A stretch of 64,000 nucleotides of DNA from Eubacteriaceae bacterium (GCA_910575665.1 CAJTFB010000011.1:1-64000), one strand, 5' to 3'; shown: positions 26,713 through 37,194, counted from the first letter of the stretch. Translations and numbers: made by a program. Notes: generated by a model not told the origin, from the sequence alone.

Positions 26713-28809
26713 ATGTACAAGACATTTTCAATGGAGCTTGGGGGAAGAACACTTTCTGTGGATATTGGAAGAGTAGCTGCCCAGGCGAATGGTGCAGCAT
26801 TTATGCATTATGGAAATACTGTTGTTTTATCAACGGCTACGGCATCGGAAAAGCCGAGAGAGGGCATCGATTTTTTCCCACTCAGTGTGGAGTATAATGA
26901 AAAAATGTATTCCGTGGGAAAGATTCCTGGCGGATTTACAAGGCGAGAGGGAAAACCCTCTGACAATGCGATTTTGACCTGCCGTGTGATCGACCGTCCG
27001 ATGCGTCCACTGTTTCCAAAAGATTATCGGAATGATGTGACTCTTGAAAATCTGGTAATGTGTGTAGACCAGGACTGTAGTCCGGAGCTTACGGCGATGC
27101 TTGGTTCTGCTCTTGCCACATGTATTTCAGATATTCCTTTTGATGGACCGACGGCAGCGACACAGATCGGTCTGGTGGACGGTGAGCTGGTGATAAATCC
27201 TACCGCTGATCAGAGACAGGTTTCCGATCTCGCTCTTACGGTGGCTTCCACCAGGGAAAAGGTGATCATGATCGAGGCAGGTGCTAACGAAGTGCCGGAG
27301 GACCTCATGATCGAAGCGATCTATAAGGCTCACGAAGTAAATGGACAGATCATCGAATTTTTTGATAAGATCGTTGCTGAGTGCGGGAAAGAAAAGCACG
27401 AATATGAGCACTTTGATATACCAGAGGATCTGTATGAGGACATGGTTTCCTTTGTCACTCCGGAGGCCATGGAAGAGGCTGTGTTTACAGATGTAAAACA
27501 GGTTCGTGAGGAAAATATCCGCAAGATCAAGGATCAATTGGAGGAGCGTTATGAAGAGGCGCATCCAGAGTGGATGGAGCTGATTGATGAAGCTGTTTAT
27601 AAATTTCAGAAGAAGACTGTCCGTAAGATGATCCTTAAGGACCACAAACGTCCGGATGGTCGTGAGGTGACTCAGATCCGTCCCCTAGCAGCAGAAATTG
27701 ACGTGCTTCCTACGGTTCACGGTTCGGGACTGTTCTCCAGAGGACAGACACAGGTGCTCAATGTGACGACGCTGGCACCGCTGGTTGAAAAACAAAAACT
27801 GGATGGATTGGATGAGCATATCACATCCAAGAGGTACATCCATCATTATAATTTCCCATCCTATTCGGTAGGTGAGACAAGACCGAGCAGAGGTCCGGGT
27901 CGTCGGGAGATTGGACATGGAGCGCTGGCAGAGAGAGCGCTTGTACCAGTGATTCCTTCCGAGGAAGAATTCCCTTATACGATTCGTACGGTATCGGAGA
28001 TCATGGAGTCCAATGGTTCTACTTCCCAGGGAAGTATTTGTGCTTCCACGCTGTCATTGATGGCGGCAGGTGTGCCGATCAAAGCTCCAGTAGCAGGTAT
28101 TTCTGTAGGTCTGGTGACCGGAGATTCCGATGATGACTATCTGATCCTTACGGATATCCAGGGACTGGAAGATTTCTTTGGCGATATGGACTTTAAGGTT
28201 GCTGGTACTCATAAGGGAATCACAGCTATCCAGATGGACATTAAGATTCATGGTCTCACCCGTGAGATTGTCGAAGGTGCCATCCGTCGTACCAAAGAGG
28301 CGAGAACTTATATTTTGGATGAAGTTATGATAAAAGCCATCGCAGAGCCGCGTAAGGAAGTCAATGAATTTGCTCCAAAGATCAAGCAGATTATGATCGA
28401 TCCAGCAAAGATCGGTGATGTGGTTGGTCAGAGAGGAAAGACCATCAATACTCTGATCGAGCGCACTGGCGTGAAGATCGATATTACCGATGACGGTGCG
28501 GTGTCGGTATGTGGTACGGACAAGGCGATGATGGATGAGGCTCTCCGTCTGATCCAGATCATTGTGACAGATTTTGAGAAGGGACAAGTTTTGGAGGGAA
28601 CCGTTGTAAGTATCAAAGACTTTGGTGCTTTCATCGAATTTGCTCCTGGCAAGGAAGGTATGGTTCATATTTCTAATATCTGCAAGAGAAGGATCAATCA
28701 TGTGGAAGATGAGCTGACATTGGGCGACAAAGTAAAGGTTGTCTGCCTTGGAAAAGACAAGATGGGCAGAATTTCTTTTAGTATGAAAGATCTCAATGAA
28801 AATGCCTAA
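26713..28809 (+). CDS. pnp: Polyribonucleotide nucleotidyltransferase (PNPase)
   Basis: PNPase (698 residues) degrades RNA from the 3' end with phosphate. Two RNase PH-like domains surround a helical linker; the second holds the catalytic segment TSQGSICASTLSLMAAG near residue 437. A KH domain (about 550-610, with GDVVGQRGKTINTL) and an S1 domain (about 620-695) follow and bind RNA. AAGGAG precedes the ATG. The leader hairpin suggests RNase III-dependent autoregulation. Confidence 0.97.
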   Translation: MYKTFSMELGGRTLSVDIGRVAAQANGAAFMHYGNTVVLSTATASEKPREGIDFFPLSVEYNEKMYSVGKIPGGFTRREGKPSDNAILTCRVIDRPMRPLFPKDYRNDVTLENLVMCVDQDCSPELTAMLGSALATCISDIPFDGPTAATQIGLVDGELVINPTADQRQVSDLALTVASTREKVIMIEAGANEVPEDLMIEAIYKAHEVNGQIIEFFDKIVAECGKEKHEYEHFDIPEDLYEDMVSFVTPEAMEEAVFTDVKQVREENIRKIKDQLEERYEEAHPEWMELIDEAVYKFQKKTVRKMILKDHKRPDGREVTQIRPLAAEIDVLPTVHGSGLFSRGQTQVLNVTTLAPLVEKQKLDGLDEHITSKRYIHHYNFPSYSVGETRPSRGPGRREIGHGALAERALVPVIPSEEEFPYTIRTVSEIMESNGSTSQGSICASTLSLMAAGVPIKAPVAGISVGLVTGDSDDDYLILTDIQGLEDFFGDMDFKVAGTHKGITAIQMDIKIHGLTREIVEGAIRRTKEARTYILDEVMIKAIAEPRKEVNEFAPKIKQIMIDPAKIGDVVGQRGKTINTLIERTGVKIDITDDGAVSVCGTDKAMMDEALRLIQIIVTDFEKGQVLEGTVVSIKDFGAFIEFAPGKEGMVHISNICKRRINHVEDELTLGDKVKVVCLGKDKMGRISFSMKDLNENA

Positions 28810-28816
28810 TTCATTT

Positions 28817-29614
28817 ATGAAGATAGCACTTACTAGCATGGACATAGCGTGGGAAGATAAGTCTGTGAACCAGGAAAAATGTGCAGAACTGATAAAGCGG
28901 GCCTCGGAATCTGGGGCTCGCCTTATCCTTTTTCCAGAGATGACCCTGACAGGATTTACTATGAATGTTCAGGGCTGTGGGGAGACGGAAGGCCGGTGTC
29001 AGTACTGTTCTACGGTGGCTTTTTTTCTGGAGCAGTCAGAGAGGTATGAGATGGCGGTGGGATTTGGCTATATCCACCGGGAAGAAGAGAAGGGAACGAA
29101 CCATTTTGTGGTGGTTGACAAAGGGAAGGTCATTGCGGATTACATCAAGTTACATCCTTTTTCTTATGGTGGTGAGGACCGGGTTTATATCCCCGGTAAT
29201 GAGCTGGTTTCGGCAGAACTGAACGGCATTCGTATGGGGCTTTTCATCTGCTACGATTTGCGGTTTCCAGAGATCTTCCAGGCGGCCAGTGAGGACTGTG
29301 AAATGCTGGCGGTGATCGCTAACTGGCCCAGAGAGCGGATTCATCACTGGCACTGTCTGCTCCCGGCAAGGGCCATAGAAAACCAGTCCGTAGTTTTGGG
29401 AGTGAACTGCAAAGGTTGGGGCGGTGGAATCGAGTATGTGGATTCCAGTGAGGCATATGACGGTGAGGGAAACCGGATTCCATGTCAGCGGATCACCACC
29501 AAGGCAGGAGACGACTGTATTTTGTGTGAGGTGGATGTCCGGAGACCACGGCAACTGCGCAGAGAATTTCCGGTAAAACAGGATCGCAGAAAAAAATGGT
29601 ATAAAAGTCTGTAG
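28817..29614 (+). CDS. Carbon-nitrogen hydrolase (nitrilase family)
   Basis: This 265-residue protein has the Glu-Lys-Cys triad of the nitrilase superfamily: Glu in FPEMTLTGF, Lys in YIKLHPF and Cys in FICYDLRFPE. It would hydrolyse an amide; the closest remembered relatives are YafV/Nit-type omega-amidases, but the substrate is not established. The start is uncertain: MKIALTSMDI at 28817 is the typical beginning, yet ATG codons at 28796 and 28802 overlap the end of pnp and might be used. No clear ribosome site is visible, which suggests coupling to pnp translation. Confidence 0.85.
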   Translation: MKIALTSMDIAWEDKSVNQEKCAELIKRASESGARLILFPEMTLTGFTMNVQGCGETEGRCQYCSTVAFFLEQSERYEMAVGFGYIHREEEKGTNHFVVVDKGKVIADYIKLHPFSYGGEDRVYIPGNELVSAELNGIRMGLFICYDLRFPEIFQAASEDCEMLAVIANWPRERIHHWHCLLPARAIENQSVVLGVNCKGWGGGIEYVDSSEAYDGEGNRIPCQRITTKAGDDCILCEVDVRRPRQLRREFPVKQDRRKKWYKSL

Positions 29615-29671
29615 TCGGACAGTACTATAAGTCACAGGGATCGTGGAAAAGACGTATAAAGATCAGAATAA

Positions 29672-29729
29672 ATGTCACACTATGAGTAGGCCGAGGGCCT
29701 GTAATAATCAGAAAAGGTGTGTGTGACAT
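29672..29729 (+). promoter_or_regulatory. Long-range hairpin covering the tepA start
   Basis: ATGTCACAC (29672-29680) is the exact inverse of GTGTGACAT (29721-29729), which includes the first two bases of the tepA start codon; an AGGCC/GGCCT hairpin sits in the loop. Pairing would partly hide the start site. Function is inferred. Confidence 0.4.
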
Positions 29730-30357
29730 GGGAACAGACAATATCAAAGAATACGGACAATGCCAGCTGGGCGGGATCCAGTTGCTATCTATCATTGGAG
29801 AAATCGAGGGACATGAGTGTGTCTCAGAGAATACAAAATCTACAAAATATGAACATCTGCTTCCTCTATTGGCGACTGCAGAGCACGACGAGGAAGTCAA
29901 GGGAATTCTATTTTTGGTCAATACAGTGGGCGGGGATGTGTCCTGCGGCCTTGCACTGGCAGAGATGATCGCCGGTCTGAGCAAGCCGACGGTGTCGCTG
30001 ATCATTGGTGACAGCCATTCCATCGGTGTACCTCTGGCGACGGCTACCGATCATTCTTTTATTGTGCCCAGCGCGACGATGATCATACATCCAGTACGTA
30101 TGAGTGGCATGGTGATCGGGGCTCCCCAGACCTACGGACAGTTTCAGCAGATCCAGGATCGGATCATCGATTTTATTGTGCGGAACTGTGAGGCGAAAAA
30201 AGAACGGATTGAAGAGCTTATGATGAATACCTGCATGCTTTCTAAAGATCTTGGAACGGTTCTTGTGGGGAAAGAGGCAGTGGAGGAGAAGCTGGTGAAT
30301 GAAGTTGGCAATCTCTCTTCTGCGCTGGCCTATCTGAAAAAAGTGATTCACGCCTGA
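29728..30357 (+). CDS. tepA: ClpP-like (TepA-type) serine protease
   Basis: The 209-residue protein is of the ClpP/crotonase fold. The nucleophile serine lies in GDSHSIGVPLA and the histidine in MIIHPVRM, matching the TepA/YmfB group, which lacks the ClpX/ClpA docking features of true ClpP. TepA of Bacillus was linked to protein export. The gene stands directly before the ftsK/spoIIIE-type gene, which is also the order in Bacillus (ymfB next to spoIIIE). The ATG at 29728 has AAAAGGTG before it and lies inside an inverted repeat. Confidence 0.85.
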   Translation: MGTDNIKEYGQCQLGGIQLLSIIGEIEGHECVSENTKSTKYEHLLPLLATAEHDEEVKGILFLVNTVGGDVSCGLALAEMIAGLSKPTVSLIIGDSHSIGVPLATATDHSFIVPSATMIIHPVRMSGMVIGAPQTYGQFQQIQDRIIDFIVRNCEAKKERIEELMMNTCMLSKDLGTVLVGKEAVEEKLVNEVGNLSSALAYLKKVIHA

Positions 30358-30395
30358 GAAGCGGCGTTGAAGGAGAGGGAAAGGTTTGAAGAAAA

Positions 30396-32885
30396 ATGGC
30401 AAATAAGAAGAGAAAACCTGTAAAAAAAGTTCAGGATGCGTCTCCTCTGGCAAGAGAGATCATACTTTTGGTGATCATCGTATTTTCCATCTTGTCACTG
30501 TTGAGTCTGTTTGATCTGTGTGGCGCCGGGGGAAGGCTCCTAAGCGGGCTGTTGTTTGGACTTTTTGGTGCTGTCTCTTATATTTTTCCAATCTGCCTTC
30601 TGGTGGCAAGTGGATTTTTAATATCCAACCCGGACAATTCCGAGCTGAAACGTAAGATCATATACAGTGCGGGATTGTACATATGTCTTTGTGGTATTTT
30701 CCAGTGGGTGATCGATAGCAAGGCAGAGGGATTGATCGAAGTATTTAAGATCTGTAGCAGCGAGCGGACCGGTGGAGGTCTTTTGGGAGGGATACTTTCG
30801 TACCTATTGACACTTCTGGCAGGAAGAGCGGGTTCCCTGGTGATCATACTCGGACTGGCTCTGCTTTTTGTGATGCTTATTACGAGAAAGCTGATCTTTG
30901 CGGCGATTCGTGATCTCTATGAAGAAAAGACATCAAAAAAGGACTACATAGAATATGAGGATTACGAAGAGCAGGAGGAAGAGCCAGCACAGCGGCAGAT
31001 GAAGGTACACACCTTTGATAAGAAGAAAGGAAAAGAGACAAAAAGAAAACGGAAAAAGGCGCAGATGCAACCGGTGGAGCCGGAAGTGCAAGAGGAAGAA
31101 AAGGCAGAGCAGGAACAACCATCCGATGCGGTTACTGAGGAGCCAGGGCTCCCGAACATATCGATTATTCGAGGGGGTTCATCGGATTCTGCTGGAAATC
31201 CTGTGTATCAGGAGGAACTTGATACAAAATTTGGAAATCACAAGAATGATCAGAAGTCAGAAAGCAAAGACCCAGCACCTAAGGGACAAAAGACAAAAGA
31301 AGCAAAGACAGGGGAGTCTGGGAAAAAAGAATTAAAAATGGAGGATCATCAGGCAGAGATTCAGCAGATCGAGGAAGAGATCAAGAAACCGGAACCCCAG
31401 CAAGAAAATGCGTATGTAATTCCGTCTCTGGATCTTCTCTCCCAACCCAAGGCGGGGAATAAAGGTCTCAGCGATAAGGATTTGATCGATACAGCAGCCA
31501 AACTTCAGGGAACATTGGAAAGTTTTGGCGTCAAGGTGAAGATGGGAGATGTGAGCTGCGGACCGAGCGTCACCCGGTATGAGCTGGTGCCGGAGCAAGG
31601 AGTAAAAGTCAGCAGCATCACCAGACTTGCGGATGATATCAAGCTGAGCCTGGCGGCTTCGGATATAAGGATCGAGGCGCCGATCCCCGGCAAGGCGGCA
31701 GTGGGCATCGAGGTGCCGAATGCCAAACGGAATATGGTGACTCTTCGTGAATTGCTGGAGAGCAGGGAATTTCAGAGCGCCAAGTCCAATGTGTCCTTTG
31801 CTGTGGGAAAGGACATTAGCGGCAAGACTATTGTCACAGATATTGCCAAAATGCCCCATATGCTCGTGGCAGGGGCGACCGGCTCTGGTAAATCGGTGTG
31901 TATCAATACGCTGATCATGAGTATTATTTATAAGGCGGATCCCAATGACGTCAAATTTATTATGGTGGATCCGAAGATGGTGGAACTGACCGCCTATGCG
32001 GATATCCCCCATCTGATGATCCCTGTGGTGACAGATCCGAAGAAAGCTTCAGCGGCTCTGAATTGGGCGGTGCAGGAGATGACAGTGCGCTACAATAAAT
32101 TTGCAGAGCTGGGCGTCCGGGACATCAAGAGTTATAATAAAAAGATTGCCGGTCTCAAATACAACGAAGAGAATACCTATGAAAAGATGTGCCAGATCGT
32201 TATTATCGTGGACGAGTTTGCCGATCTGATGATGGTGGCTCCGGGAGAGGTTGAAGATGCAGTCTGCCGTCTGGCGCAGCTGGCGAGAGCGGCGGGAATC
32301 CATCTGGTATTGGCGACCCAGCGGCCTTCCGTCAATGTCATTACCGGTCTGATCAAGGCGAATATTCCATCCCGTATCGCCCTGTCGGTCTCTTCGGCCA
32401 TTGATTCCCGGACGATCATCGACAGCGCCGGGGCAGAGAAGCTCCTGGGAAATGGAGATATGCTTTTTGCGCCCCAGGATTATCCAAAGCCTGTGCGTAT
32501 TCAAGGGGCCTTTGTATCCGATGAAGAGCGAGACGACGTGGTGGCATTTTTGAAACAACAGCAGTCGGGACCATCCTATGATGAGGAGATCACAAAACAT
32601 ATCGAGGAAAATCCGGTGGGAGCCAAGGCAGGAGCTGCCGGGGGTGCACCGGGTGGAAATGAAAGAGATGAGCTTTTTGTAGAAGTGGGACGTTTTATCA
32701 TCGAAAAGGATAAGGCATCCATTGGAATGCTCCAAAGGGTATTCCGCATTGGCTTTAACCGTGCCGCCCGTATTATGGATCAGCTCTGTGATGCCGGTGT
32801 GGTAGGGCCGGAGGAGGGAACGAAGCCGAGGACGATCCTTATGTCCATGGAACAGTTTGAGAATTATCTGGAAACCGAGGGGTGA
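30396..32885 (+). CDS. ftsK: FtsK/SpoIIIE DNA translocase
   Basis: The 829-residue motor pumps chromosomal DNA through the closing septum. About four membrane helices lie in residues 15-165, then a long charged linker (about 180-350), then the alpha, beta and gamma motor domains. The Walker A loop GATGSGKS is near residue 492 and Walker B VDEFADLM near 602. The C-terminal winged helix gamma (about 760-829) would read polarity sequences. An ATG at 30396 starts within the preceding intergenic region with weak AGGTTTGAAG. Two ATP-grasp genes follow closely. Confidence 0.95.
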   Translation: MANKKRKPVKKVQDASPLAREIILLVIIVFSILSLLSLFDLCGAGGRLLSGLLFGLFGAVSYIFPICLLVASGFLISNPDNSELKRKIIYSAGLYICLCGIFQWVIDSKAEGLIEVFKICSSERTGGGLLGGILSYLLTLLAGRAGSLVIILGLALLFVMLITRKLIFAAIRDLYEEKTSKKDYIEYEDYEEQEEEPAQRQMKVHTFDKKKGKETKRKRKKAQMQPVEPEVQEEEKAEQEQPSDAVTEEPGLPNISIIRGGSSDSAGNPVYQEELDTKFGNHKNDQKSESKDPAPKGQKTKEAKTGESGKKELKMEDHQAEIQQIEEEIKKPEPQQENAYVIPSLDLLSQPKAGNKGLSDKDLIDTAAKLQGTLESFGVKVKMGDVSCGPSVTRYELVPEQGVKVSSITRLADDIKLSLAASDIRIEAPIPGKAAVGIEVPNAKRNMVTLRELLESREFQSAKSNVSFAVGKDISGKTIVTDIAKMPHMLVAGATGSGKSVCINTLIMSIIYKADPNDVKFIMVDPKMVELTAYADIPHLMIPVVTDPKKASAALNWAVQEMTVRYNKFAELGVRDIKSYNKKIAGLKYNEENTYEKMCQIVIIVDEFADLMMVAPGEVEDAVCRLAQLARAAGIHLVLATQRPSVNVITGLIKANIPSRIALSVSSAIDSRTIIDSAGAEKLLGNGDMLFAPQDYPKPVRIQGAFVSDEERDDVVAFLKQQQSGPSYDEEITKHIEENPVGAKAGAAGGAPGGNERDELFVEVGRFIIEKDKASIGMLQRVFRIGFNRAARIMDQLCDAGVVGPEEGTKPRTILMSMEQFENYLETEG

Positions 32886-32898
32886 GAGGGAGGATACA

Positions 32899-33774
32899 TT
32901 GAGAGGATGGCTTGTGGTAAACGGTTTTTTATACACCGGTAAATTTACGGAACTGACTCAAATGTTTGTGGCGGCGGCAGAAAGAAAAGGGATCTGCCTG
33001 GAGGTGAGATCCAATACGGAGATTTATACCGGAATCTTTGAACTGGATCCCGCTGTTTCCAAACCAGATTTCGTGTTGTTCTGGGATAAGGATGTGATCC
33101 TGGCCAGATATCTGGAGTTATCGGGAATTCCAGTGTACAACAGCAGCCGTTCCATTGAAGTCTGTGACGACAAAAGGAAAACTTATCTCGCCCTGCTGGA
33201 AGCAGGGATTCCGATCCCCAGAACGATCTCTGGTCCCATGACCTATGAAAATGTGGGATTTCCGACTTTGGATTTTGTGGACGGCCTGGAAGGAGGGATG
33301 GGATATCCTCTGATCGTCAAGGAAGCTTTTGGTTCCTTTGGGGAACAGGTCTATATGGCGGAAAACCGTGAGGATCTGGAGCGTATGCTGAAAGCCATCG
33401 AGAGGAAACCTTTTCTTCTTCAACAATATATTTCTGCCAGTCGAGGTCAGGATGTGCGGCTACAGGTGGTGGGAGATCAGGTGGTGGCGGCGATGCGGCG
33501 TTATTCAGACAATGATTTTCGCGCCAATATCACCAGTGGAGGCCATATGGAAAGGTATGAGCCAGAGGAAGCAGCCTGCCTTCTGGCAGTCCGAGCGTGC
33601 CAGGCGACGGGATGTGACTTTGCCGGGGTGGATCTTTTGTTCACAGAAAATGGCTTCCTGGTATGCGAGGTAAATTCCAATGCCCATTTTAAAAATCTCT
33701 ATGACTGTACCGGAATAAATACAGCAGATTATATTATGGAGTATATCTATTCCAGACCGCTGAAAATGGCCTGA
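32899..33774 (+). CDS. RimK-like ATP-grasp ligase, copy 1
   Basis: The 291-residue protein has the ATP-grasp layout of RimK-type ligases, which join an amino acid or peptide carboxylate to an amine. ATP-binding lysines are in PLIVKEAFGSFGE, and the magnesium site is in the C-terminal CEVNSNAHFKN. The start is probably the TTG at 32899, six bases after GGGAGG; an ATG frame opening at 32857 overlaps ftsK. A second, divergent copy follows 17 bases downstream, which suggests they act on related or shared substrates. The substrates are unknown. Confidence 0.8.
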   Translation: MRGWLVVNGFLYTGKFTELTQMFVAAAERKGICLEVRSNTEIYTGIFELDPAVSKPDFVLFWDKDVILARYLELSGIPVYNSSRSIEVCDDKRKTYLALLEAGIPIPRTISGPMTYENVGFPTLDFVDGLEGGMGYPLIVKEAFGSFGEQVYMAENREDLERMLKAIERKPFLLQQYISASRGQDVRLQVVGDQVVAAMRRYSDNDFRANITSGGHMERYEPEEAACLLAVRACQATGCDFAGVDLLFTENGFLVCEVNSNAHFKNLYDCTGINTADYIMEYIYSRPLKMA

Positions 33775-33791
33775 AAGTTAGGAAAAGCGCT

Positions 33792-34721
33792 ATGAAACTA
33801 TGGATGATCTATGACAGAGAAGGAATGGAGCGGAACGCTTCTTATATTCAGATGTATCGGGAGCGGTGCCGCACCTATGAGATTCAGGTGGAACCGGTGC
33901 TGGCAGAAACTCTGCCCCGGCGTCTCCGGGATGGTCAAATGCCGGTTTGTGCCCTGGTACGAACCATTTGCCCGGAGATCAACCAGATGCTGGAGCAGGC
34001 GGGGATTCCGGTCTTCAATTCATATCAGGTCAGTTATGTCTGCAATCACAAGGGGCGGACGCTGGAATATTTTAAGGACCAGGTGCTGTCGGTGCCCTCT
34101 CTGACTTTTTCTGGAAAGGACCTTGCGGACATTCTTTCAAAAAAGCCAGAAGAGCTTGCCAGCCTGTTTGAAAAACAGTTTTGTTACAGCAATTCCTTTG
34201 AACAGGAGGAGCGGAAACTGATCTGCAGGGCTTCTGAATATGTCATAAAAGCGGTGGATGGCCACGGGGGGACACAGGTGTTTTCCATCGAGGAGGACAA
34301 AAGACAGGTTTTGGCTGGGATCGGCGGGCATGATTTTGTGCTGCAGCCGATGATCGGTGGCGGGTCCTCCACAGAGGGCAGAAAGAGTCAGGATGTGAGA
34401 GTTTATGTGGTGGGAAAGAAGATCTTTGCTGCAGTGATGCGGAGTTCTTTCAGGGATTTCCGTGCCAATTTCTCCCTGGGAGGAGAGGTGCGCCGGTATG
34501 AACTTTCCGGCCATGAGATCCGTATCGTGAAAACTGTTCTGGATAAGATGGAGTTTGGCATGGCGGGCATCGATTTTATCGTGGATGGCAGGAGACGGTT
34601 GATTCTCAATGAGATCGAGGATGCAGCGGGAGCCAGAATGTTGTACCAGTGTGCCCCGGAGCTGGATATCGTCCAGGAGTATCTCCAGTATATTCTGAAA
34701 GAGAAATTACCCCAGACTTAA
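33792..34721 (+). CDS. RimK-like ATP-grasp ligase, copy 2
   Basis: This 309-residue protein is a divergent paralogue of the preceding gene. It shares the order of motifs: a Rossmann-like N-terminus, VIKAVDGHGGTQVF (ATP-binding lysine and glycine loop), SQDVRVYVVG and the metal-binding LNEIEDAAGARM. Both copies contain FRANFSLGG/FRANITSGG near the active site. The last segment differs in that the NSNAHFKN of copy 1 becomes ENEDAAGARM-like, so the acceptor probably differs. No precursor peptide or carrier was seen nearby. The gene is followed by the fhs promoter. Confidence 0.78.
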   Translation: MKLWMIYDREGMERNASYIQMYRERCRTYEIQVEPVLAETLPRRLRDGQMPVCALVRTICPEINQMLEQAGIPVFNSYQVSYVCNHKGRTLEYFKDQVLSVPSLTFSGKDLADILSKKPEELASLFEKQFCYSNSFEQEERKLICRASEYVIKAVDGHGGTQVFSIEEDKRQVLAGIGGHDFVLQPMIGGGSSTEGRKSQDVRVYVVGKKIFAAVMRSSFRDFRANFSLGGEVRRYELSGHEIRIVKTVLDKMEFGMAGIDFIVDGRRRLILNEIEDAAGARMLYQCAPELDIVQEYLQYILKEKLPQT

Positions 34722-34754
34722 ATTATATTCACTAATCTACTGACATTTTGACGG

Positions 34755-34782
34755 TTGAGTTATCATGATAATGTGGTATACT
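34755..34782 (+). promoter_or_regulatory. Promoter of fhs
   Basis: TTGAGT (34755-34760) and TATACT (34777-34782), spacer 16 bases. Confidence 0.5.
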
Positions 34783-34856
34783 TATGCTATAAACGTAGCT
34801 AGAAATGGAGCTGTCAGATGGCTCCGCGCAACGAAATCACCAGAAGGAGAGGTAAG

Positions 34857-36527
34857 ATGAAATCAGATATTGAGATTGCTTTGGAAGCGGAACTTCAGCC
34901 GATTCAGGAGGTTGCAAAAAAACTGGATATCCAGGAAGAGGATCTGGACCTTTATGGAAAATATAAGGCGAAGTTGACGGATGATCTTTGGGAAAAGATC
35001 AAGGACAGAAAGGACGGCAAGCTGATTTTGGTGACTGCCATCAATCCTACCCCGGCAGGGGAAGGGAAGACGACGACCACCGTCGGTCTTGGCCAGGCGA
35101 TGGATAAGCTGGGGAAGAAAACGGTCATCGCACTGAGAGAGCCTTCTCTTGGTCCATGTTTTGGCATTAAGGGGGGAGCTGCCGGGGGCGGTTATGCCCA
35201 GGTGGTTCCGATGGATGAACTGAATCTTCATTTTACCGGAGATTTCCATGCCATCACCTCCGCCAATAACCTGCTGGCGGCTATGCTGGATAACCACATT
35301 CATCAGGGGAACGCCCTTGGCATCGATACAAAACAGATTGTCTGGAAGCGCTGTGAGGATATGAATGACCGGGTGCTCCGAAATATTACCGTTGGCCTCG
35401 GAAGAAAAGTGGACGGTGTCACCAGAGAGGATCATTTCATTATTACGGTGGCTTCGGAGATTATGGCAATTCTCTGTCTGGCGGAGAATATGAGTGATCT
35501 GAAAGAACGTCTTGGACGAATTATTGTTGCTTACAATTATGAGGGAGAACCGGTGACGGCTCAAGAACTGAATGCGGTGGGTGCTATGGCAGCGCTTCTC
35601 AAAGAGGCATTAAAGCCAAACTTGATCCAGACGCTGGAGCACACACCAGCGATCGTCCACGGTGGACCCTTTGCCAATATTGCTCATGGCTGTAACAGTA
35701 TGCGGGGAACGAAGACGGCATTAAAACTGGCAGATTATACGATTACTGAGGCAGGTTTTGGCGCAGATCTCGGCGCTGAAAAGTTTTTTGATATCAAATG
35801 CCGGATGGGTGGCTTTCGTCCGGATGCGGTGGTTTTGGTTGCCACAGTACGGGCTCTTAAGTATAATGGTGGTGTTGCGAAGACAGATCTTGGGCAGGAA
35901 AATCTGGAAGCTCTGAAAAAGGGAATTGTGAATCTGGAAAAGCACATAGAAAATGTAGCAAAATACAATGTTCCCTGTGTGGTCACCCTGAATCAGTTTG
36001 TGACAGACACGGAGGCAGAGCTGGAATATGTGAAAAGTTTCTGCGAGGAGCGAGGCTGCCGTTTTGCTTTGTCCCAGGTATGGGAGAAGGGCGGTGAAGG
36101 TGGTATCGAGCTGGCGAAGAAGGTGGTGGAGACCGTTGAGACGGAGGAAAGCCATTTCCAGTGCCTTTATGAAGATTCTCTTTCTCTCCGGGAAAAGATG
36201 GAGACGGTGGCGAAAGAGATTTATGGGGCGAGAGAGGTCATATATGATAAGGTGGTGCAGGCTCAGATCGATCGTCTGGAGGCTCTGGGCTTTGGAACGA
36301 TGCCGGTTTGTATGGCGAAAAACCAGTACTCCCTGTCAGATGATCCCACACTGCTTGGCCGCCCCAGAGATTTTTCCATCCACATCCGCGATGTGTATGT
36401 ATCGGCGGGAGCCGGTTTTGTAGTGGCGATCACGGGAACGGTTATGACGATGCCAGGGCTTCCGAAAGTACCAGCGGCAGAGCACATCGATGTGGACGAA
36501 GACGGAAAAATCACGGGATTGTTTTAG
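34857..36527 (+). CDS. fhs: Formate-tetrahydrofolate ligase
   Basis: The 556-residue enzyme activates formate with ATP onto tetrahydrofolate, supplying C1 units for purines or the methyl branch of the Wood-Ljungdahl route. The P-loop-like [11 protein letters not shown] (residues 60-70) and the [14 protein letters not shown] segment are characteristic. The ATG at 34857 follows GGAGAGGT; an in-frame ATG at 34818 has no site. FolD, which continues the path, is at 61240. The gene alone does not prove acetogenesis. Confidence 0.97.
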   Translation: MKSDIEIALEAELQPIQEVAKKLDIQEEDLDLYGKYKAKLTDDLWEKIKDRKDGKLILVTAINPTPAGEGKTTTTVGLGQAMDKLGKKTVIALREPSLGPCFGIKGGAAGGGYAQVVPMDELNLHFTGDFHAITSANNLLAAMLDNHIHQGNALGIDTKQIVWKRCEDMNDRVLRNITVGLGRKVDGVTREDHFIITVASEIMAILCLAENMSDLKERLGRIIVAYNYEGEPVTAQELNAVGAMAALLKEALKPNLIQTLEHTPAIVHGGPFANIAHGCNSMRGTKTALKLADYTITEAGFGADLGAEKFFDIKCRMGGFRPDAVVLVATVRALKYNGGVAKTDLGQENLEALKKGIVNLEKHIENVAKYNVPCVVTLNQFVTDTEAELEYVKSFCEERGCRFALSQVWEKGGEGGIELAKKVVETVETEESHFQCLYEDSLSLREKMETVAKEIYGAREVIYDKVVQAQIDRLEALGFGTMPVCMAKNQYSLSDDPTLLGRPRDFSIHIRDVYVSAGAGFVVAITGTVMTMPGLPKVPAAEHIDVDEDGKITGLF

Positions 36528-36535
36528 TGGTAAAA

Positions 36536-36566
36536 ATGTCAACTTGTTAAAAAGATAAGTTGACAT
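36536..36566 (+). promoter_or_regulatory. BirA operator 1
   Basis: ATGTCAAC (36536-36543), 15 bases, GTTGACAT (36559-36566): a perfect inverted half-site pair of the kind bound by BirA repressors in Firmicutes. It overlaps the predicted -35 TTGACA (36560-36565), whose -10 is TATTAT (36583-36588) with a 17-base spacer. Confidence 0.8.
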
Positions 36567-36589
36567 TCTTGTTAAGCTATGTTATTATA

Positions 36590-36620
36590 ATGTCAACTTA
36601 AAGAAAAAAGAGGTTGACAT
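36590..36620 (+). promoter_or_regulatory. BirA operator 2
   Basis: ATGTCAAC (36590-36597), 15 bases, GTTGACAT (36613-36620). It repeats operator 1 and ends one base before the bioY ATG, between the predicted promoter and the start codon. Two operators 54 bases apart suggest cooperative repression when biotin is abundant. Confidence 0.8.
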
Positions 36621-36621
36621 T

Positions 36622-37194
36622 ATGAACATTTCTAAAAGAACGTTAATGATTACGAAGATTACCCTGATGACGGCATTTCTTATCGTGGCATCTTACATTG
36701 TCATTCCCTTACCTTTTGCCGTGGCATCGATCAGCCTTCAGACATTGGCGGTAAACCTTATCGCCTTGTTGCTTTCCCCGCTGGAAGCCGGCATATCCAT
36801 TGTAGTGTACATTCTGCTCTGTGCGGCGGGAGTACCGGTGGCAAATGGAGGAAAGGGCGGACTGACCTATCTTATGGGACCAACCGGCGGTTTTTTTATA
36901 GGTTTTCTGGTGGCAGTGGTGCTGATTTCTCTGTTAAAAGGTAAAATGTACAGCATACCAAGATATCTCTTGACCACGATCTGCATTGGCATACCGGTGA
37001 TGTATCTTTTTGCCATGATCTGGATGGTGGCAGTGACAGGACTGCCTCTGAAGGCGGCATTTTTGACTGGCTGTGCGCCATTTCTTCCGTTGGATGCGGT
37101 GAAATGTGTGGCGGCGAGTCTGATGGCGAGACCGTTAGTAAAGGTGATGAATCAATATGAGCAGAATAGAGGAATTGCAAAAGAAACTGTATAA
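36622..37194 (+). CDS. bioY: Biotin transporter BioY (ECF S component)
   Basis: BioY (190 residues) is a hydrophobic protein with about six membrane helices that captures biotin for an energy-coupling factor transporter. The segments PLPFAVASISLQTLAVN and GPTGGFFIGF are typical of the family. The start lies one base after the second BirA operator; a ribosome site AAGAGG is embedded in that operator, so repressor binding to DNA and translation signals overlap. No ECF ATPase genes are present nearby, so it probably shares the common ECF module. Confidence 0.93.
   Translation: MNISKRTLMITKITLMTAFLIVASYIVIPLPFAVASISLQTLAVNLIALLLSPLEAGISIVVYILLCAAGVPVANGGKGGLTYLMGPTGGFFIGFLVAVVLISLLKGKMYSIPRYLLTTICIGIPVMYLFAMIWMVAVTGLPLKAAFLTGCAPFLPLDAVKCVAASLMARPLVKVMNQYEQNRGIAKETV

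Noticed and set aside
30990-31330. Several open frames in other phases inside the ftsK linker
   Set aside because: They are low-complexity shadows of the charged Lys/Glu-rich linker.
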